DNA from: Notospermus geniculatus
Lineage: Eukaryota; Nemertea; Pilidiophora; Heteronemertea; Lineidae
NCBI GenBank assembly: GCA_002633025.1
Contig: NMRB01001131.1
Coordinates: 67,291-131,290 of the forward strand
Direction of reading: 5' to 3'
DNA: 64,000 bases
A program made the translations under genes and the position numbers. Below, piece after piece: positions 34,501 to 49,500 of the stretch; the first letter of the stretch is position 1, and the number at the start of each line of letters is the position of its first letter. The notes beneath the pieces are model-generated. The model did no database searches. It had not been told where the DNA came from and was given only the letters and a program-made list of their open reading frames with translations.

Positions 34501-37500
34501 TCAGATGTGTCTTGATAAAGGGAAGTAGGTTGACGAACTCATCAGTCCCCAAATTCACTTCTTAAAATCTATAAATAGCTGGAAATTGACCTGTATCCCA
34601 CAAACAAGGTCAGTGGTGATAACACTTTTAATTATTTTCATCAATGACTTCAATAACAGTTGGACCTCTATTAAGGACACCTATAGGATTACCAGATGCT
34701 GCTCTAATTGACAGGTGTCCTGACTTCAGTGAAGGAACAGAAATGTATGCAGATTCATGGACTGAACTTTTGGGGACGGTTGTGTCTATTCTAATCTAAA
34801 TGGCAAACCAGTGACCCAACAGGTGAAGATCTACCTATATAAACAAAGTCGAAAGATTTGACACTCGATTCTGCAACACTCGATATTGATGGTCATTTTA
34901 CAAGGAAATAGTTCCCTTGATGAAGTAATTCACAGAAATATCCGTCTAAAAACCCAAGTCGAGCAAACCTGCCTGATCTGGTTACGTGTGTATAGGCCTC
35001 GTATTTTATATCAGACACAAGCCTCTTTATAGTACTTAATTCAAGTGGAATGACCTGAACTAAAGCCTGATACAAAATGACACTGGTCGCATAGACTTCG
35101 ATTGTAATGTTCCTAGAAAGTTTACTAACCGGGTGGACTTTATTTTGAAGGGATAGGTCATTAAATGACTTCAAACTTATTACAAATCCTGTTCGATTAG
35201 TTTTCAAGTTCAATTTGATTAATTTCTTAAGGGAAGTTTTACATGTTTTTTTAAATTCTGAACTTAATCAGATGTCTTCTCTCTGTCAACCATGACAGTT
35301 TGTCTTGCAAAAAAGACTGCTTGGATAACTGAAAACATCAACAAACACAATTAGTTTTTCAACAACTCCATAGCCTACCGGGGAGGTGAGGGCGGAGATA
35401 TAGTCATTCTACAAAGCAAAGCCAGGTGAATCAAATGGGCTAAAATTATCACCAGATCGGCAAGGTGCCAGGTGCAGCGGCCATGTTTGTATGAACCTGG
35501 CCACCAGATGGACAAAACTAGGTTCAATATGGCTACTACACGAGGAACACAACTTTGCCGTGAGTGTTATTACATCTGGACGCTTGGATGATTTGCCGCT
35601 GGCAGTAGAGCGTGTGTGGTACCAGTATACATCTCAGGATGCTAAAAGTTCTGGTTAGCTACCCATCACCAGCAAGGCCATAGAGTTACAGGAAAAGAAC
35701 CAACTTCAATAGAGTTGGTAGACAAGGCCAGAGAGCTAGAATTGAAGACAAAGGGCGACCAATCCGCAACACTTCAAAATGGGTTTTGGAGTTGCAGCTG
35801 AACCCCAGGAACACTAGGCCCCTAAGACCCAAATATTCAGGGTTTCATCAGTTAGCAGAAATCATGACCTTGTAACAACAAATCTGACCTATTTTGGTGC
35901 AGAGGGAACACATCGTTACAAAGACACACAGTGCCATCTACAGGCGAATCAGACCCACATGATTCCCATGTTTTTAGCTTCGTTTTTAGAGTGTACCCGA
36001 CTCTAGGCTGACTGGCACCACCATATCTGATTTTATGATCTCTCAGATCACTTGATCACGATGAGAGTATGTCCTCTACTCATTGACTTTATTTCATGAC
36101 CACTTGAGATGTGGGTCACACATACTATTCTGAGTGGGACACAGGCCCAGACCGCACAGCCATAGACACTNAGCCGTACATGCACAGTTGAATTTGTAAT
36201 ACAAGGCCACGAATATTGTAATGGAAGTTAATGAAGGATTTTAATTAAGGGCACTTCCCGATTTTTTATTTTTTTAGATTTTTGGTATGATGCAGTCAGG
36301 ACCTTCCAGAATCACATTCAAGTGAAAAGATTTCTGTTGCAATTTGTTTTAGGTCAAATTACAACTATCTTTTCTCAGGAGAAAATCTAGGCTACAATTT
36401 GTTGTGATTTTATCAGATGTGTCTTGATAAAGGCAAGTAGGTTGATGTACTCATCAGTCCCCAAATTCACTTCTTAAAATCTATAAATAGCTGGCAATTG
36501 ACCTGTATCCCACAAACAAGGTCAGTGGTGATAACACTTTTAATTATTTTCATCAATGACTTCAATAACAGTTGGACCTCTATTAAGGACACCTATAGAA
36601 TTACCAGATGCTGCCCTAATTGACAGGTGTCCTGACTTCAGTGGAGGAACAGAAATGCAGATTCATGGACTGAACTTTTGTGGACGGTTGTGTCTATTTA
36701 TTCTAATCTAAATGGCGAACCAGTGACCCAACAGGTGAAGATCTACCCATATAAACAAAGTCGAAAGATTTGACACTCGATTCTGCAACACTTGATATTG
36801 ATGGTCATTTTACAAGGAAATAGTTCCCTTGATGAAGTAATTCACAGAAATATCCGTCTAAAAACCCAAGTCAAGCAAACCTGCCTGATCTGGTTACGTG
36901 TGTATAGGCCTCGTATTTTATATCAGACACAAGCCTCTTTATAGTACTTAATTCAAGTGGAATGACCTGAACTAAAGCCTGATACAAAACGACACCGGTC
37001 GTAGACTTCGATTGTAATGTTCCTAGAAAGTTTACTAACCGGGTGAACTTTATTTTGAAGGGATAGGTCATTAAATGATGACGACTGTGACTTCAAACTT
37101 ATTACAAATCCTGTTCGATTAGTTTTCAAGTTCAATTTGATTAATTTCTTAAGGGAAGTTCTACATGTTTTTTTTTTTATTCTGAACTTAATCAGATGTC
37201 TTCTCTCTGTCAACCATGACAGTTCGTCTTGCAAAAAAGACTGCTTGGATAACTGAAAACATCAACAAACACAATTAGTTTTTCAACAACTCCATAGCCT
37301 ACCGGGGAGGTGAGGGCGGAGATATAGTCATTCTAAGCAAAGCCAGGTGAATCAAATGGGCTAAAATTATCACCAGATCGGCAAGGTGCCAGGTGCAGCG
37401 GCCATGTTTGTATGAACGTGGCCACCAGATGGACAAAACTAGGTTCAATATGGCTACTACACGAGGAACACAACTTTGCCGTGAGTGTTATTACATCTGG

Positions 37501-40500
37501 ACGCTTGGATGATTTGCCGCTGGCAGCAGAGCGTGTGGGGTACCAGTATACATCTCAGGACGCTAAAAGTTCTGGGAAGCTACCCCATTGCCGGCAAGGC
37601 CATAGAGTTGGAGTTAAACAACTAACTTCAATCGAGTTGGTAGACAAGGCCAGAGAGCTAGAATTGAAGACAAAGGACAACCAATCGGCAGCACTTCAAA
37701 ATGGGTTTTGCAGTTGCAGCTGAACCCCAGGAACACTAGGCTCCCTAAGACCCAAATATTCAGGGTTTCATAGCAGAAATCATGACCTTGTAACAACAAA
37801 TTTGACCTATTTTGGTGCAGAGGCAACATACTGTAGTTACAAAGACACACAGTGCCATCTACAGGCGAATCAGACCCGTATAATTCCCATGTTTTTAGCT
37901 TCGTTTTTAGAGTGTACCCGAGTGTAGGCTGACTGGCACCACCATATCTGATTTTATGATCTCTCAGATCACTTGATCACGATGAGAGTATGTCCTCTAC
38001 TCATTGACTTTATTTCATGACCACTTGAGATGTGGGTCACATATACTATTCTGAGTGGGACACAGGCCCAGACCGCACAGCCATAGACACAAAATACTGG
38101 AAACCAACAACAATCATCACTGGGAGCCAATAATCAGATAACAAACACATGCTTTTTAGCATGTAAGTGTCTTCAAACATCCTGGTGCAATAGGAAGTGA
38201 ACCATTAGCCAGACTGTCTCCCAGATTAATGATCTGACCCCACACATCATAGGTCAGAGACCAACATCAACCAACGTAGTATTTGGAAAACAGACTCTTG
38301 GACGAAACCTCTGCACAGAATGGTTATAGGCTAGCCCTACTTATGCGGAACGAGAAAGCTCACACGCATGCATGCACGCACCCCCCCACACACACACGCA
38401 CACACACACACCCACACCCACATGCACGCACACACACACCACAGTTCAAAGACCTCTCCATCATATGGCTAAAGCCGGCAGAACACTAGGAGATATTGCA
38501 AGTGACCTATTCGCAAGCAAGCGAAGTGTGCGCTGGATACAATGCATGGAATCCTCTTGCCAACAATGTTCGCAATACCAAAGCCGATATCGCCTTGTCT
38601 GTGGTGGCTTGCGATATTGCTGGACTGGCGTGCTTCAAAAGCCTACACCACAGTTCAGAGGTCAAGTTCTAATCTTGAGGGTGTCACGACACGAAGACAG
38701 AGTCCACGTGCAGTTTTTCAGGAATACTTGAAATCGCTTATGACTTCAACCACGTCTATCACGAACACGAGAAGACCAGGACTTTGCATGTACCAAAATG
38801 ATAACCAATGGCACTTCTCGCAACTTCAAAGAACTAAAGACTGCTCAAACGACCCAATACCTTTGCCAGCCACCAAGGGTTAAGTCGAACAACCTGCTAA
38901 AACACAGGTCCGCCTCTGTTAAGATTCCTGCTACCACTGGATATCAAGGCTATGTTCGCGTACCTCCACATCATCACAAATATATCCCTCTATAAATTTG
39001 TATTTTTAGTGTTGCACTCTGCAGGTGTACTCGTTGTTTATAGGGTTTGGTTATCGGCTGTTCGGAAGCGTTAAGAAAAACATACTTCGGGCTTTGAGGT
39101 TTGAGAGCGTAAGTCCACTTCACGCTTGCATCTCGTTACTTACATGCCAAATTTTTGGTGTTTCAAACACTTTTCAACATCAAGAGAGACAACAGCCCTT
39201 CAAGAATCCAAATAGAAGACCACCTGAAAAAAATTCTCCGAACTTAATCCTGTGACTAGTATCGTCAGGACAGTATGAAGACAAGAGCAGAAACGTTCAA
39301 CCCTTTCACACCACAGCATCAATCTAATTCCCCTAGCAGGATCGTCAACTTCTGCGTGGACACCATGAGCAATTCGGTGATGAAGTTATAGCAACCTTCC
39401 GTCTCCAAAGTGGACAAGGCAAAAACAGGGCACGGAGAAATTTCGGAATGGCTATAGCCACATAGCATTCGGATCGCCAAGGATAAATTTCTAAAATAAG
39501 TGAATCGATGATCTCTACCTTTCACAAGACTCCCGCTGGCCCTACGCCAACCAGTTTCAATATCTTATGGATGTATCTATGAAGTGAGAACTTACTACGA
39601 AGAGCCATTGTGAGCTCATCTGCGTTTTCGCCGAAGGTGAAGCTCACAATGGTTCTGTTTTACGCCAGTGTGCTTCGTTCTGGCGAGAGTTCTTCAAGGA
39701 CGAGAAAGTTTAGCTGCTAAAACGCAACAAGAATGATCGTACTTTGCAGGCTGAAGCATTGAAACGGGAAACTGCACCTCAAATCACAGGGTTCTCGGCA
39801 AGGTTCGAAGATGACTGGTTGATGGATGCTGACTTCGCGAACTCTTCAAAACAGGAAAGGCCTGAACTATGAAGCTGACGAAGGCCATACAGTGTCTTTC
39901 GGTCCAAGGGTTGAATTCCTCTCTTCCACCCCACCCTCCCTTCTTGCATAGTCATTGACGAAGCTGCCCTCAAATTGATTAACATGCGAATCTTCCCCAC
40001 AGGAAAATCACTTTAAATTGACCAACAAGACTTCATGCAAATCCGTATCTCTCCCACGAAGTATCAGGTTCTACCGTGAGGCAGCCAACCATTCAGTTCT
40101 GCCTCACGTCCGATTCACCTCAACTTTACCCTCATTATTCCCGGTACAAGAAGGTACGCAATGAGAGACGCTTTCCCGGAGTACGGCATGAGCGATTCAT
40201 CAGCAGGACTACAACTTTGAGCAGAAATACAAGACTAGGGGAGCAATTCGCTGCAGAGAACGCCAAATCCACATGGCATCAAGTCATTGAAGTGATTGGT
40301 TGAAAGATAGGAAGGAATGTGCAAGATTTTGCAAGTCTTTCGATTTGCAGGGTCAAAGTTTGTTGCTTGACTGAGAATCAACCTCCGACATGAGCTCAAA
40401 AAGTCAACCACACCCCTTCTGTCCCAGCTAGGTGACTGACCCAGAACACCTGGGACTGGGGGAGGTGATGCAGCCGAGGGAAAGAGCCTTGCTTTCACAA

Positions 40501-43500
40501 GAATCATATGTTCAAATGAAGTTCACCTTTCCGCTGATCTGAGAGCCAAGTCCCATCATGACAGCCCAAGCTCTCCCAAGACCAACTTTACTGCTATGGA
40601 CTCCTGAGCAGACTAGATTCTTACTGGGGATTTATAATTACAGTGTATCATCTCGAAGTGGAGCTGGAAAGTCTAGGTTGCGTGCAGACTCATCATTAGT
40701 CATCCTGGTCAGACATGTAAACCAAATCAACCGGTGCAATGATGCAGATTACATTTCACCTCCAGCCAGGAGGATGATTCCTGCCGGAGATTCATCCAAG
40801 ATGCAACTGAAACACCAGCAGACATTAGTCGTACCGTATTGAAGAGAAATGGACCGGATCCAATATCTGAAATGTAACCGAAAGGCCAGCCGACCTCAGT
40901 CAGACGATGTTGAGGAGAAAAGGACCAGACGTGATTCATCTAAGATGCAACTGAAAGGCTAGCGAACAGTTATCTATCGGACCGTATTGTGGCGAAACGG
41001 ATCAGATCCAATTCAATTGAAATCTACCCAAAAGGCCAGCACAACATCAGCTGCGGGACCATGTTGAGCCGTTGAGCCCCTACGGAACAAACTTGGTGCA
41101 GTAGTTTCAAACTCAGTATGGGAAACGGCCGCTCCACTTTCACCCCGAGGGTGCAAGCTCTCTCTAATAGGCCTATATTCGATTCAAATTCCTTTGAACA
41201 TGCATTGATAAAGCCCTTGCCTTGGGTGAGTTTTCCTGCAGCGACAGAACCCATGTGGGAGGTTGTATGGAGGAGCAAGATAAAGGCACAACCTCTTCAC
41301 CTTATCTCTGACCACTTCCAGTTGCTGACGAACGCTGACTCACTGTTCCATCAACCGAGTCCACACGATTCCAGGTTATTTTTAAAGATGATCTACTCAA
41401 GCTGTGTTGGAAAGTAAGTCAAGAGAGGAGAGATGAACCGTACCTGAGAGTAGGCCTAGGGGGAATGATGGGTGAAACGTAGGCCTACCAGAGCCATGAT
41501 GGGAACTTTGGCTCAGCTCACAGAGTCATTGTGTATGGTAGTCATGGTGACGGCACATCCCTAACCAGGTCATGGGGTGGTTGTTACGAAATGACATCAG
41601 GGCAATAGGCCTACTTGTCTGTCTAGACCACAGACCTACATAAGCCTATGTATGTGTATACAACCAGCTAATGTGCAAATGATGCCTTCATGACAGCCGG
41701 AACCATGTTTCATCCAGTATTTCAGTCAGAATTTGCATTTTATGGTCAGTCTGCAGCATCAGCACACAAGAGTAACTAGGGCATAATTGGTTTATGACTG
41801 GCAGCAGTAACACCCACTGATTTGGTTATAAACAAATGACATGAATGAGTTTAGAGGAAAACTACTGTTTATATTATGGAGGTTTTATTACCATAATTCA
41901 CAATACAAGCAAGTAGGCCTAGTTCTCTTGTTATGCAGGCTCTACTGTACAAACCTACACTTTCATATGTACAATAGCACAATGGGTCTATTGTCATGCA
42001 AGGCAAGTGATTATTGGGGCTTTTGAGTCAGCCAAATATGGCACAGGTTCAAGTTCAAAGCATGTGTAGGACTTGGAAGCACAGAACAGGAAGGTTGTTT
42101 CCATGAACTGTGTGCTGAACGAGATAGTGTTGGACTTTGTGTTATGAAACCAATGATTGACCTAGTGAGGTGGGTGTCAGAGTGACATGTGGAAAAATTG
42201 GTCCCTATCACCTCAGAGGTTTTGGGTTTGATTCCCACCTGACCTATTCATTTAATAGAATGGACGACTCTTCGGCAGCACAGGTATTCCTCGGTACAAA
42301 CCAGCACGACATACAACCTGATGACGATGTTGGACTAGAATCATTATGGTTCCCGATCAATCAGATCGGGAACCATATTGTGTTTGGTCATGGTGTCTGT
42401 GTGTGTNNNNNNNNNNNNNNNNNNNNNNNNNNNNNNNNNNNNNNNNNNNNNNNNNNNNNNNNNNNNNNNNNNNNNNNNNNNNNNNNNNNNNNNNNNNNNN
42501 NNNNNNNNNNNNNNNNNNNNNNNNNNNNNNNNNNNNNNNNNNNNNNNNNNNNNNNNNNNNNNNNNNNNNNNNNNNNNNNNNNNNNNNNTACGTCATGTCA
42601 TGTGACGTCATGTACGTCATGTCACATGACGTCACACCACGTCACGTCCCATCATGTCATATCGTATGGTTCCCTATCGATGTATCTCATCTCTACTCTA
42701 TCAATGTGTCTTGATCTCTATCATTGGACCATTTGTGTGGAAGAAGTAGCCTACCTCGGGAACCATACGACATTTACAATGTCATCTTGTTAGTGTCAGC
42801 CATCATTAGCTGAAGTTGGGGTGCCGCCCTTTCATTAGACCTCACTGATGTCATTCACGACCAATATACCAGTGAAACAGCGAAAGAAAGCGTACCCGAC
42901 GTAATACCAGACATAGTTTAGATATGAACATGTTTTGTTTCACAACAGTAAAACATGTCTTCATACTCAGTGCGGGATTGGTGAGCATGGAAGATCTGTG
43001 TGATCGTTGGCGATGTTCCACGCTCGAGGGCGGGGAGACGAGGACAGAATGTTATGACTTCTATTTTCACAGTAAATGTTCGTATTTGCAAATGGCTAAT
43101 AATTATTCACTCCTGATCAGCGAGTTCAACAATGAAGATCAGCGAGCTCAACAATGAAGATCAGCGAGCTCAACAATGAAGATCAGCGAGTTCAACAATG
43201 ACGATCAGCGAGTTCAAATGAACATCAGCAAGTTCAACAATGAAGATGAAGCAGTTCAACCACTGAGGTGTAAACGTATCAGAACGGCCGAAGTACATGT
43301 GCCTCCCCTGAGGCGCCCCAGCAAACAGGTACGCTCTAACCTTGAGAAGGTTTAATCAACAAATAAAGACAGGTGGGGAACAACATCCTCAGGCAGCAAA
43401 TTGGACATAAACTGAATTGAGTTTTATCCCGAACCAGCTGAACCAAGTATCATCGTGAAATAAACTCCGAGGCTTCACGCCCACGAAAAACAGTAAAAGG

Positions 43501-46500
43501 CACCTATTATCATGGTCCTTTACAATTCCAAGGAAATAAACATGCTAGGCATATAGCTATTAAGAGATTAAGTACAAAGGAGTGTTTCGGCAACAAATGA
43601 ATTCTTTACAGATTTGAGAGAAGTAAAGCGTACTTCTACTGCTTTACGCTAGCTGTGGAGCCGTTTTCACCGCAACACCTACCATCTACAAGTAGACTCA
43701 ATATTTTTGAGACTCCCAATAAATTCACAGTACAGTTCGTAAGACCAATAATTTTCACAGAATCTAGGATGAGCTGGCCAAGAAACCAGCATATCAGTTT
43801 AACCCCCTGAACGCTCCCTGAAATCCAGTTATAGCTCTTACACAAGATTGTAAAATAGCTGTAGAAAGGAGTCTAAAGCGGCAGCTTACTTTCCTGCACC
43901 ATTATAGAGAACATGGTGAAAATCTTTTGTAGGTAGATGAAAACCTTTTTGTCCTGGGCTAAATCTGACCGTCTTTTACCTGTGAAATCCTTTGTGTCCC
44001 AAAAGGTAACCACATATCAAATCGTGGGCGATTATTTCATCCTATTGTGTGGTAAATAATGGGGTAATCTGATCTGCATGCTAAAAAAACACGATCAGCA
44101 GACCTGGTTGATAAGGTGACGGGACTAAATATGCACAGGTGGTTTAAAAATCAGTGTTTGAGACATAAGATGAAGCAACATGCAACTTGCATCAGAATAG
44201 ACGATACCACTCCAAAAGAGTGCATCACCTGACGGGGCAGCATCACGACGTCCCGCACGCCATTTCATGATGTCTTGACGCGAGACGAAAAAAATCAAAT
44301 TGTTTTCCGATGTCACGATCGCTGAAACAACTGGATTTTTTTCGAGTTGTGTCATGGCGTTCAGAAATGACGTGCGGGACGTCATGACGCTCCCCTGTCA
44401 GGTGCTGCACTCTTTTGGAGTGATACATTTGTAGAGTCTATTAAATTAGGGACCTACTGAGGAGGTACAAAGAAGGGATACCTGTGACACAAGATGGTGG
44501 AAGACATCAAAACATTATAGCCTAGGCTGTCAACGATCCCTAGATGGGGAACACGGTTGACAAAGAACTACCTACTTGTCTAGAAAGTTCTTCCTGTCTC
44601 TTCCGTAACCGTTCTTTTTCAATCTGTAGCTGTTGTAATTTAAGCGCCCTCTGCCGTTCGGCCTGGGCATTCATCCGTTGCAGCTGCGCTTGTTGTTGTT
44701 GTTGCTGTGCGGCTTGTTGAACGCTTGAAGGACTCTGTATCCGCACGCCTGGTCGTTGGAGATTTGGGGCTGGATTGGAAGAGGAAGACACGGTTAGAAA
44801 CCGAAGGTGACAACTGGATCATGATTCGTTTCAACTTGCTGAGATCCAAAATTCTGGCGAACAATGTATCACTTAGGGTTGGGTTAGGGTTAGGGTTCCA
44901 AGCCGTGAATGTGCACACACATTGAAATTGATCATAGTCCGCGTAAAATCCGGACAGAGTACGAACCAGCCCTTACACAGTACTCTGGCGTATAAACCGG
45001 TTCCGATCTCTGGGCACCATGACTTTCTTAAGTGTTCAAATAATGGATTGAGAGCCCAGCGCCAAATAGAACATTATTGGCTCTTAAAGTATTTGGCGAA
45101 TAAATGCATGTAGCAGGTGGAAACTTGAGTGCACAGAGAAAACATGCACTTCCTATGAAGAACCGGTCCAACTGGGGTTTGACCTCAGAACATCAGCGGT
45201 AAGAGGTGCCGACATGTTTCCACTACGCCACTGGGACAGTCTTCTCGAACCCATGTCCCGGTCACAGGGCAGGTCAAAACCCATTATACAGTGCACAAAC
45301 CATGACAAAGGTTTTGAATAAAAATAGCACAAAAACTAGGTACATACTCATATTATGCATACAAAGCCCTAACTATCATTTTACACTTGCGTACCTAACA
45401 ATGAAATGTAATTAATGTACTAGACAGCCGCCCAGGGGTAGAGGCCGCTACCACAGTAAATGAACTTTAACATTTTGAAACCTATTTTCATACAAGTAGG
45501 CTTATTTCCAGCCTCGCCTGTTTAGCCAACTATAAAGTAACCTACATGTGTATTTCTGATTGATATTCAACATTGTCATGAACTACAAATTCTAAAGCCT
45601 TCAATGGGCCATATCTTGACTTGACTTCAACACAAGATCCTCCATCAACTGTTTTTTCCTTCAAAGCAAAGCTGGTGTTGTCCTTATCAACAGCATTGGG
45701 CCTCGATTTACCGCCACCCTGTCCAAGAGCAGTGTTTCCGCCAGAGGGCATCAAGGGTACTACGATGCTAGTACCTTCAAAGGAACAGAAAAGGGCCATT
45801 TTCTTTTTCATGAGGTTTTTGCTGATTTTGAAGAATTTAGTACCCCCAAAAAAATTTCTGGCAGAAACCCTGCAAGAGGGGATCGCTGAACCAAGTATTG
45901 GACAGGCCCTACAGGAGGCAAATCCGGACGTCACTTAGTCAGCACTGACAGCACGATACACTGGCAGTTATACTACCAATATCTGACTGCCCAATCAGAA
46001 TCACCATTCTTTTGATCAGTTAGAGGAGGTTCCTACACAAGCAGATCACCTGTTTGCACATGCTGGAGACCCACCAAACTTCTATCACTTTCTCAAAGCA
46101 ATCTCACCCCAAGTCCTGAAGAGGGATTGTTGTCAGCCAATCGTAAATGCGTTTGTACTTATTGACCAGATCAGTGTATTTACAGAGTGCCCCCTGTTTT
46201 GTTCTCTTGCCATTCTAAAGGGCAAGATTGGCAAATGTTTGCCGATATGAATGACTTCATAATCAGATCTAATAATACAAATATGATTGATCTGATATAC
46301 CGAGTCCAATTCTTAAGAATTATTTGAAAAGACATCGATGACATTTGAATATGAAGAAATGATGATTTATCTTTACTAGTTTATCTGGTGGGTTTATTTC
46401 GGACAACATGTCCTAATGCCATCCATCAAAAGTCAGGGTAAACTTCTGTCGGGACCAGTAATGTGCAACACCACAGTAAGCATTTTGTCTCAAATGTTGT

Positions 46501-49500
46501 ATCCCTGAAATATTAACCAGGGTTTCCGCCAGGAGGGGAACAGGGGGAAAGGCCCACCCTTCCATTCACCAAGGGTAAAATTTTGCAGAAGTATTTGTCA
46601 GAATGGAAGGAAACTTCAATGTATCTGGTAGGAAGAGAAATGTACTTTTGATGTCAGCTTCCTACCACCAGATGGTGTGAGCATGCGTGAATCTCGACAA
46701 CCCAAGATGGCTGCCTGTCAAGCTACTCAATATGCCCTTCATGATGTCAAAGGGGATTGTCCCGGCCCGCCCTTTTCTGGCAGAAACCTTGTCAACAACG
46801 GATACTTACACAACCGAGGATCGAACCAACTCGTTGCCTTTTCAGCATGGTTGATGAAATAAATCTCACCCTCAGGAGTCTGTGCCTGTTCCCAGCCGGG
46901 AGGGAGCACCCCTATCGGTGGGTTATTCAGCTGTGGAGAGGAGTGATTCAGTGCAGTCGTGCTTAGAGACTTTCTTGGGTCATGCCAGGTAGTCGTTTGG
47001 TCAACATGGCTGAAACAGAAGATGGACATTAGAAATTCTTGCCTCTAAACCTCACACACCTTTGGACGGACCGACTGACGCACAGGGGTTTCTCTATATC
47101 TGTACCGAACGAAGTTCATTCAGTGGTGTGGGAACGAGAAATGACTGTGATTTTGTTCAGAGCTTTTCACAAACTGGGCCTGTTTTTTGGACACCGAGAG
47201 AGAGAGAGAGCCTCAAACACAGGGCTTATAATTTTTCCTAAGACCTGCCGGTACCTTGGAAACCAGCATCGTAACGGATGATAACCAAGGCTGGATATGC
47301 TCACCTTCTTCAACCATTCATGTTGAACTCTTGTCCAACAAGAAGAACTGGTTTAATGAGCGTGTAGTGTGTATGTATGAATACAATACATGTACCTAGC
47401 TCAATCATAACACTACCTTTACCAAGCTACGGGCTCCAGATCAGACCGGAATCGGGCTCCGGTCGAGCTAGAACCGAGCAGGGAAAGGCGTTACATGGAC
47501 GATGGGCACCTTGAGTTCAGGCTGAGGCTAGGCCAAACGGCTATTCAGATTCAGAATATCCTGCTAAGAGATTGAAGGAAATTTGAAGGCAACTGTCATG
47601 CATTTTGCATCCATACTGCATGGATGCGAAATCCTAAAGGGTAAGCCTACTGGATGTTAGGAACAATGCAGGAGAAAAAGACCCGAACAAAATCGCGGTC
47701 ATTTCTCATGCATAATTGATTCCAAATCACTTAACACGATCTCAATATCATGAGTAAATTGTTGAATTAAACCAATGTGAGTCAATCACTTGCTGCGTCG
47801 ACTCCCACATCCCCTCCATGGGCCCTCACAGCAGTCAAAATCACCCGTCACATCGGGAACACTCTCACGCCCGACTCATGGAAGTCAAGTGTCACAGCGA
47901 ACAAAACATCATAATTAAGCCACTTCATACCCCAGCTGGATGAGGGGGTACCTAACAACTCCCAAATGAGGTACTTAATAAATCGAGGTCCAGGTGTCAG
48001 GCAACAAAAGGGCTCAAACGTGTGAAGTTATTGACAAATACAGATTTTCATTCTCATTGAGAATTCAACCTCTGTTATCAATATTTTTCACGGTTTTCAA
48101 TTCCCCAACTCTATCTGAGGGTTCAGCCAGAAATTTCAAGAGGTGGGGTAGAAAAGTGAACTGCAGAAAAAAGGGAGGGCAGGTCCGCTATGAATAACAG
48201 CCTATTGCTCAATTATGAGTATTTTTGCTCAGAAGAACAACCCTGTCCAAGAAACACGGCAACAGGCCTACCAGCACGGACCATTTGCAATAACAATAGC
48301 CTACCGCATGTAGATACATGTATGCCAGGACATGCTATCTATTGCAAAACTTTTTTCACTGATTGTAAATTCATATCATTCCAGGAAATGAATGATATTT
48401 CAAAAAAGAATCACGTGAATTGCCTTCGGGAATGTCCTGGTCAATTCTTCAAATTGCATATGTACAATCAAAGCATCCAATATGGGATTTGAAAAGTGGG
48501 TCAACCAAGATATTTAAATAGAGAAACAAGTATGCATGGCATCTTCACAAAAAGTTGCCAAAAAAGTGGGCAAGAGTACAAAATTTGACGAGTAGGCTTT
48601 AATGTTTAATACATACACAGTCATAAGAGTAAGACTATGGTACCAAGTTCAAAGGTTCTGTGCAGGCCTACTTCAAGAACGAAGGGCAGACTGGCGTCAT
48701 TCCTCCTGCTCTCTGCATCCACGCTTGACAACAAGTGGCCCAGATGTTGACCAATGTGGGTGACGCAACTTTTAGATTCCACACACACAAGCAGACGGAT
48801 GAGCAGAATCCAGCAGGCGGGCCACTCTGCGCGAGTAGATTTGTGCTAAGACTTGGTAAGAAGAATAGCACATCGCAACACTTGCGGAGAGCCAGAAAAT
48901 GCAGGTGGCCTCACAGCATCCAGGTTAACTAGAGCCAGGCTCCTAATGTGCCGTATCTACGCTTTTTGTGTGGGGGTTTAATGGGTGCAACTTACCCACA
49001 GTGCCTTCGGAATTTTGGTAGCTAGGCCTATGGAGGGCTAACTGTTGGTGGACTCTTCTGGACAGACAAAATGTGATTTGTTTCCACTTGCTACTGTAAG
49101 ACACCATTGTCTGTATGCCGAAGGATGCAATGCAAGGTGACAAAGACAACCCTGTGAGTGTGAACATCGGCAGTCGCCGTGACTCTCTTTATAACATTTT
49201 CCAACATCTTGGTAGGCCTAAGGAAACAACTGGCTTCACACAGGCTCCATCCTTGCTTCCTGACGTGCCAGATTGACAGAGTTAATTTGCATTCTTCCCC
49301 GTTCGATCCAAACATTTTTCTACGCTATCACTATCATCACGGTACACCATCGGACTTCACGCAGCCAAATGACTGACATGCACAGCTGTGAAATGTGGAT
49401 TTTTTCTTCACCAACATTACTACAAATACTGTAGGCACATTCTGGACCTCAAACTAACTAGCTACCCTTCCTGGAACTTAAATTAGACTTACATACAGCT

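Larger units (their letters stand above)
27698..44575. other. YAP intron 3, 17 kb
   Basis: This large intron contains no recognisable gene. It holds tandem repeats (30400-30472, 30871-31107, 40785-41075, 43118-43240), foldback elements (30468-30550, 32420-32526, 44208-44422), a SINE (33487-33740), a tRNA-like SINE head (42157-42240), the haplotype duplication 34449-38089 with an N at 36171, a CA-rich microsatellite (38378-38440) and a 182-base assembly gap (42407-42588). Confidence 0.6.

Noticed and set aside
34893-37234. Minus-strand ORFs (106 and 93 aa) shared by both copies of the 34-38 kb duplication
   Set aside because: The two copies differ by a 9-base insertion and a frame-shifting indel inside the ORF, so it is not maintained as protein. 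No family match was recognised.
42407-42588. ORFs spanning the N run
   Set aside because: They are produced by translating unknown bases and have no meaning.
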